A stretch of 35,854 nucleotides of DNA from Calditrichota bacterium (GTDB taxonomy: Bacteria; Calditrichota; Calditrichia; Calditrichales; Calditrichaceae): positions 1-35,854 of the forward strand of contig RQOG01000043.1 of assembly GCA_003854985.1 (NCBI GenBank), written 5' to 3'. A model generated the notes under the pieces. The model had not been told where the DNA came from and did no database searches. It saw only the letters and a program-made list of their open reading frames with translations. Below, piece by piece: positions 27,068 through 35,274 of the stretch. The translations under genes and the position numbers were made by a program. Position 1 is the first letter of the stretch. Each line of letters starts with the position of its first letter.

Positions 27068-28156
27068 ATGAAAGCATTAATTATTCTAATCATGGTAATG
27101 TTTGTTTTCTCCTGTTCAGAAAGTACAACTGAAGGAAATCGCGACACTATTCCGCCATCAGTTTCTATAATATCCCCAAGTGACGGTACTATAGTCTCTG
27201 GTATAATTGATATAATTTGTATTTCAACAGATAATGAATCTGTAAAAAAAGTTGAACTTTGTATCGATGGTGTTTTTTCTGACTCACTTGATGAACAAGA
27301 ACCATTTATTTTTAATTTTAACACTGAAATTCTATCTGATGGAATTCATATTTTAACTGCACGGTCATTTGACAATAGTGACAATAAAAATTACAGTGAT
27401 CCAATTTCGGTAGAAGTGCTTAATACTTTAGGTTCAAACAATCAAATGATTCTTATATCAGGTGGAATATTTACTATGGGTGATACATGGGCAGGCACTC
27501 ACAGTGATGAGATCCCTACTCACGATGTGTTACTCGATACATTTTATATTTCAAAATTTGAAGTTACACAATCTCATTGGTTTGAAATTATGGGTTCTAA
27601 TCCCTCAAATATTACAGGTGATGATTTACCAGTGGAACGAGTTACTTGGTTAGAAGTAATAGAATTTTGCAACCAATTAAGTATAGAAAATGGTTTGTCA
27701 ATTTGTTATACAATAAATGGTAAAGATGTATCATGGAATAAATCTGCAATAGGATTTAGATTGCCAACAGAAGCAGAATGGGAATTTGCGGCACGTGGTG
27801 GATTACTTGAACAAAGTACAATATTTTCTGGAAGCAATGATCCAGAAGCCGTTGCATGGTATTCATCTAATTCCGCAAATACTATTCATGCTGTCGGTCA
27901 AAAATTGCCGAATGAATTAGGATTGTATGACATGAGTGGAAACGTATGGGAATTCGCCTGGGATTGGAAAGGACAATATGAAAGTACACTACAGATAAAT
28001 CCAATTGGACCGGTTTCAGGGACAGAAAAAATAGTCCGTGGTGGTGCTTATTATGAAGTTGAAGATAGAATAAGAGTTTCAGAAAGGGGTAAAGAACTAA
28101 TTGATTCAAGGGGCGGTTCTGATCATATTGGTTTTCGCATTGTAAGGTCATGGTAA
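27068..28156 (+). CDS. Lipoprotein with Ig-like domain and FGE-sulfatase (SUMF1) domain
   Basis: This 362-residue protein begins with a lipoprotein signal (VFSC, Cys16). An Ig-like domain follows (about 25-118; PPSVSIISPSDGTIVSG to DPISVEV), then a formylglycine-generating-enzyme-like domain (about 125-362). The latter shows SGGIFTMGD, YISKFEVTQSHWFEIMG, PVERVTWLEVIEFCNQL, FRLPTEAEWEFAARGG, NELGLYDMSGNVWEFAWD, VRGGAYY and GFRIVRSW. The paired cysteines that bind copper in true FGE enzymes (after RGGSW) are absent: the segment here reads EVEDRIRVSER. It is therefore more likely a ligand-binding or structural member than a sulfatase activator, and no sulfatase is nearby. It is membrane-anchored and faces the periplasm. 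Confidence 0.85.
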   Translation: MKALIILIMVMFVFSCSESTTEGNRDTIPPSVSIISPSDGTIVSGIIDIICISTDNESVKKVELCIDGVFSDSLDEQEPFIFNFNTEILSDGIHILTARSFDNSDNKNYSDPISVEVLNTLGSNNQMILISGGIFTMGDTWAGTHSDEIPTHDVLLDTFYISKFEVTQSHWFEIMGSNPSNITGDDLPVERVTWLEVIEFCNQLSIENGLSICYTINGKDVSWNKSAIGFRLPTEAEWEFAARGGLLEQSTIFSGSNDPEAVAWYSSNSANTIHAVGQKLPNELGLYDMSGNVWEFAWDWKGQYESTLQINPIGPVSGTEKIVRGGAYYEVEDRIRVSERGKELIDSRGGSDHIGFRIVRSW

Positions 28157-28162
28157 TAAAAT

Positions 28163-28237
28163 TCCTAACAAGGCAATGCAACGGAATTTAACAGCCGGAC
28201 AGTGAATTTCAACCGGAAACTCTTTCAGCGGTTAAAT
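28163..28237 (+). mobile_element. attC-like recombination site 2
   Basis: TCCTAAC (28163-28169) begins the site and GTTAAAT (28231-28237, fits GTTRRRY) ends it, 75 bases in all. The left arm TAACAAGGCAATGCAACGG has the look of classical attC 5' arms. CGGAATTTAACAGC (28182-28195) pairs imperfectly with GCGGTTAAATCCG (28228-28240), and CCGG (28195-28198) with CCGG (28213-28216). The fold is less regular than at site 1. Confidence 0.45.
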
Positions 28238-28263
28238 CCGCTTATCGCATGCGTTAATAAAGC

Positions 28264-28303
28264 AAAAAAGTCACGGCTTAACATATTCGCCATGACTTTT
28301 TTT
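28264..28303. terminator. Bidirectional terminator
   Basis: A run of six A and GTCACGGC (28264-28277) pairs with GCCATGAC plus a T run (28289-28303), with one mismatch and an 11-base loop. It lies between the cassette genes (plus) and the C1 peptidase gene (minus) and can serve both. Confidence 0.85.
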
Positions 28304-28361
28304 ATCTAAGATTAGATGTATTTATAGCTACAAATACAAATTTAAAACAGCCTGAAGCCGA

Positions 28362-29589
28362 TCATTTAAACTTTGTCAGAATCTCCTTTGCCGCATCTTT
28401 ATGAATGGTAAAATCCATCATCTTAAGTTTAATGTAATCTTCATGGTAAAAATAATATCCTTTGTTTGGGCCGTTACGGGAGCCTGAACCGGAATCTTTG
28501 ATCAGGTACCAGTCCGCGCCGTCTTTTTCCAGGTAACCTACCACGTGAATGCCATGGTCATCGGTTGTTGTCTTATTACTGAAACGAAATTGTCTGGCAT
28601 CCTCATTTATGTATTCGGAAGGAATATCAAAGGTCGGAATCATGGCCACTTCCTTAAAGGAGTTATAACCGGCTTCCGAAACATCGCCTCCAATGACCAT
28701 CGTGTAACCATCGCGGATCGCTTTTTTAATTATCTGCATAAATTCATCCAAAGGCACATTATAATATTCCTCGCTGTGCCACCAGTTATCCGGCACCGGG
28801 TATTCCACCTTTTCATAATAAGGCTTTTCTTTAAGCGAAAGAATGTCCACGTAATCATCCGCGTTTATTTTCAATACCTTTTTATAGTATTCCAAAGGAG
28901 ACATTTTTTTACCGTCGACCTGAATTGTCGCTGGAGGTTCGCCGATATAATAATCAAGGATAGCTTTTATGTTATCCAGTATTGCCGGTTCATTCCAGAA
29001 ATTAATCTCCCGGCAGTTTTTCAGGTAGGCCATCATTTCTTTGTACATATTCTGATGATCATGAAAAGGAATACTGTCTAACATTCCGGTATATGATTCT
29101 GCCGGCACAATGCCGTACTTTTTCCAGATAACAGGGAAATGATTACCCATCGATCCTTCGGAAAATTCGGAATCTCCTCTCTCCCGGACATATCTTTTTG
29201 CTTTTTCAATATACTCCCAGTAAACCGTAAACATTTCTGATAATTTAACTTTTTTTCCGGTCAGCCGGTAAATCTCTGATTCAAAAAATGACGTCGTGCA
29301 GAAGCTCCAGCAGGTGCCGGTATAACCCTGCGATATGGGATCATTATGCCATTGAAAGGTAAACTGATCTTTGGAAGCCGGCAGGTCCATGCCTTCCACA
29401 TCCATGACAAATTTTTTTTTTCGGTTCTTTTTTATCTTTCAGGGCGTGATAGTCTTCCAGAGCGGTTTCAATTTCATCCCAGTACCCGCTTTGTTTATCG
29501 ATAAAGGTTCCTTTATCGCTTCGCTTCTGCTGGGCAGAAAGCAGCGAAACAATCAACAGAATTGGTAATAAAAATAAAGATAACTTCAT
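28362..29589 (-). pseudogene. Exported C1-family cysteine peptidase, frameshifted at an A10 run
   Basis: Two frames make one protein. The first (29589 down to about 29412) has a good GGAGG site, a signal peptide ending LLSAQ and a Lys-rich linker. The second, to 28362, holds the catalytic domain. The switch is at a run of ten A residues (minus strand; 29412-29421): one A fewer joins EPKKK to FVMDVEGMDLPASKDQF and gives about 408 residues. The C1/bleomycin-hydrolase-like core has SQGYTGTCWSF (Gln and Cys), DDHGIHVVGY (His) and IKDSGSGS where papain has KNSW. It is predicted to be a periplasmic protease. The shift may be a true mutation, a sequencing error, or be masked by slippage on the A run. 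It is last in the envelope gene cluster. Confidence 0.8.
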
Positions 29590-29617
29590 TATAAATCCTC
29601 CCTGGTGAATGATTAAA

Positions 29618-30325
29618 CTATTTTGATGTAGAAATCAGGCGAAACACAACCGAGACGCGCATCTGGATGGTAATGGTGCCGGGCGCCAGGCTTTCTCCGG
29701 AAGATTCCGATAAACCCCGAACTGAAACAGTGTTGCTCATCAGGCCGCCCCTGGCAGGTTCTGTTTCATAGGTATCATCCTTTATAATTAAGGGTTCACC
29801 CACGATAACATCCATTACTTCAGCCATTTCGTTTGCTTTGTTTTTTGCGGCGATTAAGGCTTTTTTTCTGGCTTCATTCTGATATTTTATTCTTTGCGTG
29901 TGGTTGAATGACACATAATTGACCGATACATCCTTCAGGCGGGAAAGACCGAACCAGATTTCGGAATAGAGATCTAAATTTTCCAGAGAAAAAGTGACGG
30001 TTGTTGACGTAAAATAGCCTTCTTTGAGCCGGGTATTGTTTTTATAAACCCAGTTTTCCCTGAACTGCATGCGCGAAGTCTGAATGCTGTCTTTTTTTAT
30101 TTTATTGGTTTTTAAAAATGTTATTACGCCGCTTACTTTCTCAAGATGATCTTTGGCGACGGATTCCAGGTCCATGCCCCTGGTTTCAACGGATAAATGC
30201 CACAGCATCTGGTTGGGAATGACTTCGATGGTTGATGTGCCGGTAACGGAAATATGAGGAATATCAAACTGATCCGCAAAAAGTCCGGGGATAATTAACA
30301 GGATAATTAATAAGGTCTTACGCAT
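29618..30325 (-). CDS. SIMPL-domain (DUF541) periplasmic protein
   Basis: This 235-residue protein has a strong AAGGAGG site and a signal peptide (MRKTLLIILLIIPGLFAD). The SIMPL/DUF541 pattern follows: ISVTGTSTIEVIPNQMLWHLSVETRG near the start, then VITFLKTNKIKKDSIQTSRMQF, and a later helix EARKKALIAAKNKANEMAEVM, ending in PGTITIQMRVSVVFRL. Family members (for example E. coli YggE) form oligomeric rings in the cell envelope and are linked to oxidative stress, with no firm biochemical role. It lies 28 bases upstream of the C1 peptidase gene, so the two are co-transcribed. Confidence 0.88.
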   Translation of the reverse strand: MRKTLLIILLIIPGLFADQFDIPHISVTGTSTIEVIPNQMLWHLSVETRGMDLESVAKDHLEKVSGVITFLKTNKIKKDSIQTSRMQFRENWVYKNNTRLKEGYFTSTTVTFSLENLDLYSEIWFGLSRLKDVSVNYVSFNHTQRIKYQNEARKKALIAAKNKANEMAEVMDVIVGEPLIIKDDTYETEPARGGLMSNTVSVRGLSESSGESLAPGTITIQMRVSVVFRLISTSK

Positions 30326-30343
30326 CTTGCCTCCTTAAAAATA

Positions 30344-30359
30344 TACAATCGAAATTGTA
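30344..30359. promoter_or_regulatory. Inverted repeat upstream of SIMPL gene, possible operator
   Basis: TACAAT (30344-30349) and ATTGTA (30354-30359) flank CGAA, 18 bases before the SIMPL gene start. The 107-base gap after the TonB receptor gene makes a separate promoter for the SIMPL-peptidase pair plausible. The sequence ATACAATCGA also occurs at 19818-19827 near the sensor kinase. Confidence 0.3.
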
Positions 30360-30431
30360 CAATAATTTACAGGGAATATATGAATTTTGGATTTCAGATT
30401 AAACCCGATTTTCAACTTATACGCTGATTGT

Positions 30432-32600
30432 CTATAATTCCACCCCGAAGGTTATCACGTAATGACGGATAGGCCCGATGGACCCAATCAGTTCATTGTA
30501 ATGATATTGTAATAGATTGTTTATCTGGAATGAAGCGTTGAAGGTAGTACTTTTATAGTTAAACTCTTTACTCACCCGTAAATCAAGAATATGGGCATCC
30601 ACGATTTGCTCAGCCTCCGGGATGATGATAGAAAAAGTGTTGTCGATGCGGTCGTACCGGCTAATAAAGCGGTAATCCAGTCCGGTTACAAATCCGAAAA
30701 TAGTCCACCTGGCGTTTGAATAAAACAGATTCCTGGGCCGGTATGTAAGATAATCGTCGGTGCTTATATTCTGCGGATCCATGTAGGTATATCCCAGATG
30801 CAAATATAGTTGGCGCGGCAGCGGATGAAGATCGGCATTCAATTCAAAGCCGGTAATGCGGGCTTTTGTGACATTACGAAACTGGATGTAGCCGGAAGGC
30901 AAAAAACCTCCTTCGATCAGGTTTTCGTAATAATTATAAAACAGCGCCAGATCCGCCCCCAGGTATTTACTAAAAACCTGGTTTAAACCCAGTTCAACGG
31001 ACTGACTGCGTTCGGCTTTTAAATTTTCATTCGGAATAACCGTAATACCGCCGGTAGAAGTGGAAGCGAAAGCTTCGGCCATGGAGGGCGCCCGGAAACC
31101 CGTGCCCGCCGAAAATCTTAAAACACTGCCTCCGCCGGGTTTAAAAACCAGCCCTATTTTTGGATTAATACTGCTATTTTGTCCGATAATATCGATATCA
31201 TAATAATCATATCTGCCGCCCAGGGTCGCTATCCATTTTTCCGACCATAAAAATTCATCCTGAATAAATACTGCCGCGCCCAATCCTTTTCTGGAGCTGA
31301 ATATGTTAGACTGCACCTTGTTATAAGACGGGTTAACTCCAAAAACAAGAGTGTGTCTGCCGGTCTGAACGCCGAGTTGCAATTCGCCATTGATAAAATC
31401 GGAATCGGCATGATTACCCCGATTCCCGATATTGTCTTTAAACCGGTTATGAAACCAGATGCCGCTTATTTTGAAATAAGCCTTTTGACTGATGATCCAG
31501 CGGTATACCGGGCTCAGATAATAACGCTGTGAATGCACTTTTTCCGAAAGCTGTGAATCGGGCGGCGTAAGGGCATGGCTTAAATCTTTCCAGTAGAGAA
31601 AATTACCCCGCTTTTGATCCATATAGTTGCCCGTGATGATCAGGCGGTTAAAGGGTGAAAAATCATATTCTATTTTTCCCCCGATATTATACCGTTCTTT
31701 CCAGTCATTTTTCCGATAACTGTCATCGCCGTCTTTCACCGCGGCAATACTGATGCCCAGTTGATTATACCTTTGTTCGCAATAAGCTTTAAGTCCGTAT
31801 AAATAGCGACTTTTATCCGCCCACTGCCATTGTTCATGGTAAGGTTCGGAATATAAGCCGCCATACATTTTCAACGATACTTTTGTTTTTTCACCGACGG
31901 GTTTCGTAATGATATTAATAACGCCGCCCATCGCATTGGAACCATACAGAGCCGATCCGGCCCCTTTAACAATTTCTATTTTTTCAATCTGGTTAACAGG
32001 CAGGGCTTCCAGCACCAGTCCTTGTGTATCGCCGGTTATGTAAGGGACGCCATCCACCAGCAGCATAACCCGGCTGCCTACGCCTTTGGCATAGCCGCTG
32101 GAACCGCGGATATTTACCTGATCCAGATTCATATTGATGCCGGAAACATACCGCAGGGCATCATCAATCGTAACGGCATTGCGCTGAGCCATATCCTGCG
32201 CGGAAATACTGCTGATGCTGACCGGCACATTTTCCGCCTGCTGCTCATATTTTCCCGCCGTAACGATGATAGGCTGACTTTGTAAAGGTATGGCTTTCAG
32301 GGATATTTCACCTAAATCCGATATCTGGCCGGCAGGCAGGTTAACATCAATTTCTTTCGTTGCATAACCCAAAACGGAAATGGTTAAAACATAACGGCCG
32401 GGCGGTATTTTGGTTATAAAAAAAGCGCCGTCATCCGAACTGGCGCCGCCCAAAACCGTTCCCGCAATATATAAATTGGCCGCCGCAATGGCTTTACTGT
32501 TTTCATCGATTAATCTGCCTTTTATACCCGCGCTCTGCGCCGGAAGCCATTGAAAAGACCATAAAATCAGAAGGATTAAATGTATTTTTTTCATGATCAT
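30432..32600 (-). CDS. TonB-dependent outer-membrane receptor
   Basis: A 722-residue receptor: signal peptide (ending LPAQS), a carboxypeptidase-regulatory-like domain (about 25-105; GIKGRLIDENSKAI to VLGYATKEI), a plug (about 118-235; VTIDDALRYVSGINM, VNIRGSSGYAKGVGSRVMLLVDGVPY, IEIVKGAGSALYGSNAMGGVINIITKP), and a C-terminal 22-strand barrel ending TFGVEL. It takes up a substrate such as a siderophore, vitamin or glycan using TonB energy; the ligand cannot be told. ATG 32600 directly follows the stop of the upstream lipoprotein gene with no gap; an ATG two codons later is an alternative start. Confidence 0.92.
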   Translation of the reverse strand: MIMKKIHLILLILWSFQWLPAQSAGIKGRLIDENSKAIAAANLYIAGTVLGGASSDDGAFFITKIPPGRYVLTISVLGYATKEIDVNLPAGQISDLGEISLKAIPLQSQPIIVTAGKYEQQAENVPVSISSISAQDMAQRNAVTIDDALRYVSGINMNLDQVNIRGSSGYAKGVGSRVMLLVDGVPYITGDTQGLVLEALPVNQIEKIEIVKGAGSALYGSNAMGGVINIITKPVGEKTKVSLKMYGGLYSEPYHEQWQWADKSRYLYGLKAYCEQRYNQLGISIAAVKDGDDSYRKNDWKERYNIGGKIEYDFSPFNRLIITGNYMDQKRGNFLYWKDLSHALTPPDSQLSEKVHSQRYYLSPVYRWIISQKAYFKISGIWFHNRFKDNIGNRGNHADSDFINGELQLGVQTGRHTLVFGVNPSYNKVQSNIFSSRKGLGAAVFIQDEFLWSEKWIATLGGRYDYYDIDIIGQNSSINPKIGLVFKPGGGSVLRFSAGTGFRAPSMAEAFASTSTGGITVIPNENLKAERSQSVELGLNQVFSKYLGADLALFYNYYENLIEGGFLPSGYIQFRNVTKARITGFELNADLHPLPRQLYLHLGYTYMDPQNISTDDYLTYRPRNLFYSNARWTIFGFVTGLDYRFISRYDRIDNTFSIIIPEAEQIVDAHILDLRVSKEFNYKSTTFNASFQINNLLQYHYNELIGSIGPIRHYVITFGVEL

Positions 32601-33086
32601 CTAAAATGGTTGAGGTGGCGGGTTTTCAAAATCCACATAAATATTAATCCCTTCCAGTATGGATCCTTCATTAACCTGGACACCGGTTGGCAGATTGTCT
32701 TCAGCCGTGGTATCATATTGTCCCACAGCCCGCCAGTCTTCATAAACATTGCTTCCGTATTGTTGAGCAACGGTAATATAGGCATAATAGCCGGAGCCGA
32801 GCTCCATCGTAAAGGCAACGGAATCAACATCTACCGGCAGGCTTTGCGTTAAATCCGGCGGATAGGCCTGAGCTTCTCCGCTCATCACTTCGGATACAAT
32901 ATCTTCCGGGGGAAAAGTTCTGAATACAACAAGTTTAAGATTATGAATCGTCCCGGCAGAATTCCAGTTGGTAAAATGGATCGTTCCGGAAATACCTGTT
33001 AAATTATGAGGAGGCTCCAATCCCTTGTTGCACGAAATAAAAAACAGCGAAAGAAGAAAAATACCCGAAATATAAAAAAGCCGCAT
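32601..33086 (-). CDS. Lipoprotein paired with the TonB receptor (161 aa)
   Basis: A lipoprotein signal ends FISC. The mature part is a single beta-rich domain starting with a Pro-rich linker (GLEPPHNLTGISGTIHF) and including LKLVVFRTFPPEDI, VAFTMELGSGYYAYITVAQQYG and VNEGSILEGINIYVDF, before a Pro-rich end. The GxISG..F opening resembles carboxypeptidase-regulatory or transthyretin-like beta-sandwiches. Its stop abuts the receptor start, so the two are translationally coupled and may form a surface lipoprotein-receptor pair. No family is recognised with certainty. Confidence 0.72.
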   Translation of the reverse strand: MRLFYISGIFLLSLFFISCNKGLEPPHNLTGISGTIHFTNWNSAGTIHNLKLVVFRTFPPEDIVSEVMSGEAQAYPPDLTQSLPVDVDSVAFTMELGSGYYAYITVAQQYGSNVYEDWRAVGQYDTTAEDNLPTGVQVNEGSILEGINIYVDFENPPPQPF

Positions 33087-33182
33087 ACTTTTACCCGGAA
33101 TAAATTGCCGGTAATATAATGGCGGCGATTGTTTATTACAATTATTTATAAAGTTGATACAGGCTTTTTCCGCCTATGAAAA

Positions 33183-33779
33183 TCAGTGATTTCTTTTTAA
33201 GCGAAATACATAGATGGTATCTTTCTCCAGGAAGGTCATCATTTTTACCAGTTCGAACGCCGTCTGTTTCATAATAGACAGGACTTTTTCTCTGGTATAA
33301 AAATGATGATGTCCGCTGCCCATTTTATCCGGATCGCCGTCAACTATCACTAGTAAGGCACCGGATTTTAAGGAAGGGATAACATTTTTCATCCATTCCA
33401 CAGGTTCGGTAAAGTCGTGAAACGCTCTGAGCATAATGACCATATCGAGCCGGTTTTCCGGGAAAAGAGGATTGGTTATTTTACCTAACACCGTTTCAAT
33501 ATTGGCGATATTTTCTTTTTTACATCGAAGGTCGATTTCTTTTAATACGTTTCTACTGATATCATTCGCATAGATAAGTCCGGAATCTCCCACATGTCTG
33601 GATAAGAAAAAAGTTAAATAGCCATTACCTGCGCCTGCTTCGCCGATAATCATACCGGGTTTAACGCCCACGGAATCCAGAATTCTGTCCGGCTGCTGCC
33701 AGCGATCCCGGTTATAATTTTGGGCCGTTAAAATGGAAATATAAAACATGATGATGAAATATATAAAACAACTTCGCAT
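33183..33779 (-). CDS. Class I SAM methyltransferase-like protein with signal peptide
   Basis: A 198-residue Rossmann-fold protein: RWQQPDRILDSVGVKPGMIIGEAGAGNGYLTFFLSR contains motif I (E-x-G-A-G-N-G), then LIYANDIS (acidic end of strand 2), ENRLDMVIMLRAFHDF, and GALLVIVDGDPDKMG. The first 20 residues (SCFIYFIIMFYISILTAQ) look like a cleavable signal peptide. SAM is not expected outside the cytoplasm, so either the segment is a membrane anchor, the protein is an inactive exported relative, or an unknown function is involved. Similar signal-bearing methyltransferases occur in several phyla, as I recall. It is first in the minus-strand envelope cluster. Confidence 0.82.
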   Translation of the reverse strand: MRSCFIYFIIMFYISILTAQNYNRDRWQQPDRILDSVGVKPGMIIGEAGAGNGYLTFFLSRHVGDSGLIYANDISRNVLKEIDLRCKKENIANIETVLGKITNPLFPENRLDMVIMLRAFHDFTEPVEWMKNVIPSLKSGALLVIVDGDPDKMGSGHHHFYTREKVLSIMKQTAFELVKMMTFLEKDTIYVFRLKRNH

Positions 33780-33842
33780 TCGTCAGTCCTGTATTTAATT
33801 TTTAAATGATGGTATGCGTTTTTCTACGTTAATTTTAATTTT

Positions 33843-33872
33843 TTGTTTATTTCCTGTTTATTAATATTTTTG
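33843..33872 (+). promoter_or_regulatory. Bacteroidetes-type promoter
   Basis: TTG at 33843-33845, exactly 19 bases, then TATTTTTG at 33865-33872. It lies 60 bases before the ATG of the DUF188 gene and is identical in box and spacing to the promoter at 10045-10074. Confidence 0.6.
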
Positions 33873-33931
33873 CTAATTGAAATTGAGAGGGTTTGGGTTT
33901 TTTATTTCATAAAACAACGGGAAGAAAAAAG

Positions 33932-34390
33932 ATGAAAATATGGGTAGATGCGGATGCCTGTCCGAAGCCGGTAAGGGCAATTTTAATCAGGACGGCCGAC
34001 AGACTTAAAATTAATCTCGTTTTTGTATCCAATCAGTTTCACCGTATACCGGAATCCGGATTTGTTAAAACGCTGCAGGTGCCGGGCGGATTTGATGTCG
34101 CGGACGAGTATATTATTAATGAAGTTTCGGTCTCTGATTTAGTGATAACATCCGACATTCCTTTGGCGTCCGTTATTGTGCAAAAAAACGCATTTGTCTT
34201 AACTCCGTATGGTAAATTTTATTCCGCTGATAATATCAACAATGCGCTGTCTGTTCGGAATTTAAAGATGGAATTAAAATCTGCCGGACATGAAATAGGC
34301 GGGCAATCATCCTTTAGTCAAAAAGACAGGGAAAAATTTGCCAATCAGCTGGATGGTTTTCTCAGACGGATGAAAACCAACATAGAATGA
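33932..34390 (+). CDS. YaiI/YqxD (DUF188) family protein
   Basis: A 152-residue cytoplasmic protein. MKIWVDADACPKPVR is the diagnostic N-terminus, so ATG 33932 (with GGGAAG upstream) is chosen over an earlier in-frame ATG at 33893. Other family features are VPGGFDVADEYI, DLVITSDIPLASVIV, and the C-terminal GGQSSFSQKDREKFANQLDGFL. The fold is PIN/NYN-like, with acidic residues that would bind metal, so a nuclease role has been suggested but not shown. It is transcribed from the promoter at 33843-33872. Confidence 0.92.
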   Translation: MKIWVDADACPKPVRAILIRTADRLKINLVFVSNQFHRIPESGFVKTLQVPGGFDVADEYIINEVSVSDLVITSDIPLASVIVQKNAFVLTPYGKFYSADNINNALSVRNLKMELKSAGHEIGGQSSFSQKDREKFANQLDGFLRRMKTNIE

Positions 34391-34454
34391 TGATATTAAT
34401 TTTCCTATTTAGTGAAATTCAATTAAATTAGCTTCTAAAATAGTGCACTAATTA

Positions 34455-35255
34455 TTGAAAAGCGGGGGATTTTTGCGGAATTTAAAGTTATGGATTGTTA
34501 TTTTTCTGATCATTTCAATCATACTGGTTTATAAATACACTATGCCTTATTATAACGAATTACAGCTTCATCAAAAGACGAAACAACTTTATGCCGGAAT
34601 AGCCGGCGATAATATTGACTGGGAGATCATTGCCCAGACGGAAGCCGGCAATACTATTTATATTAAAAAATTCGGCGACGGTGATGAAATTACCCTTATT
34701 TTAGCCGCTCTGCATGGGGATGAACAAACCGGTTTTCACCTGGTATACCGGCTGGCGGATACTTTGGCCAGTCAGCCCGAAATCATCAGAAAACCGGCTG
34801 TGATTGTGCCGGTTGTTAATCCGGACGGTCTGCTGGCAAGGAGCCGGTTGAATGCCGAAGGCATTGACGTCAACCGGAATTTTCCCACAAAAAACTGGTC
34901 GCCCGTTTACGAACAGGAAAAATACTATCCCGGCAGCCAGTCGGGTTCTGCACTGGAAACACAGGTCATGATGTTATTGATCAACAAGTATAAACCCGTA
35001 AAAATTATTGCCGTGCATGATGACCTTCACATGAATAATTTTGATGGTCCCGCCGAAAACCTGGCCTGGAAAATGGCGGAAACCAATGGCTATGAAGTGA
35101 CTTCCGATGTGGGTTATCCCACACCCGGATCGCTTGGTTCTTATGCCGGGATAGAAAAGAATATTGCGGTTATAACTCTGGAATTGCCTAGAATATCGCC
35201 GGAAGAAGCCTGGAGGGATAATTTCCAGGCTTTAATCGACGCTATTAATTTTTAA
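34455..35255 (+). CDS. Membrane-anchored M14-type zinc carboxypeptidase/amidase (MpaA-like)
   Basis: A 266-residue protein with one N-terminal membrane helix (about residues 11-29) and an M14-fold catalytic domain. Zinc ligands fit HGDE (His87, Glu90) and AVHDD (His188); VNPDGL and GIDVNRNFP are family motifs, and the general base is Glu243 in ITLELP. It resembles murein peptide amidase MpaA and succinylglutamate desuccinylase-like peptidases, so murein peptide trimming is likely. The helix would place it on the periplasmic side. The start is uncertain: TTG 34455 has no ribosome site and TTG 34473 has GGGGGA very close; the first in-frame ATG falls after the helix. Confidence 0.82.
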   Translation: MKSGGFLRNLKLWIVIFLIISIILVYKYTMPYYNELQLHQKTKQLYAGIAGDNIDWEIIAQTEAGNTIYIKKFGDGDEITLILAALHGDEQTGFHLVYRLADTLASQPEIIRKPAVIVPVVNPDGLLARSRLNAEGIDVNRNFPTKNWSPVYEQEKYYPGSQSGSALETQVMMLLINKYKPVKIIAVHDDLHMNNFDGPAENLAWKMAETNGYEVTSDVGYPTPGSLGSYAGIEKNIAVITLELPRISPEEAWRDNFQALIDAINF

Positions 35256-35274
35256 TAGTGAAAATTTTCTATCA

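Larger units (their letters stand above)
26506..28237 (+). mobile_element. Cassette-like module with two genes
   Basis: GTTAGGAATTT (26506-26516) and AAATTCCTAAC (28159-28169) are exact 11-bp inverted copies that enclose two same-strand genes with little spare sequence: one starts 27 bases after the left end and the other stops 3 bases before the right end. The attC-like site at 28163-28237 follows. Compact gene packing, matching ends and visibly AT-rich codon use compared with both flanks fit a transferred integron-type cassette. A chromosomal remnant without integrase is equally possible from this window alone. Confidence 0.5.

Noticed and set aside
28545..29081. Plus-strand open frame of 178 codons
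   Set aside because: It lies antisense inside the C1 peptidase gene, which has clear catalytic motifs; the antisense translation has a His/Arg/Phe-rich composition without family motifs.
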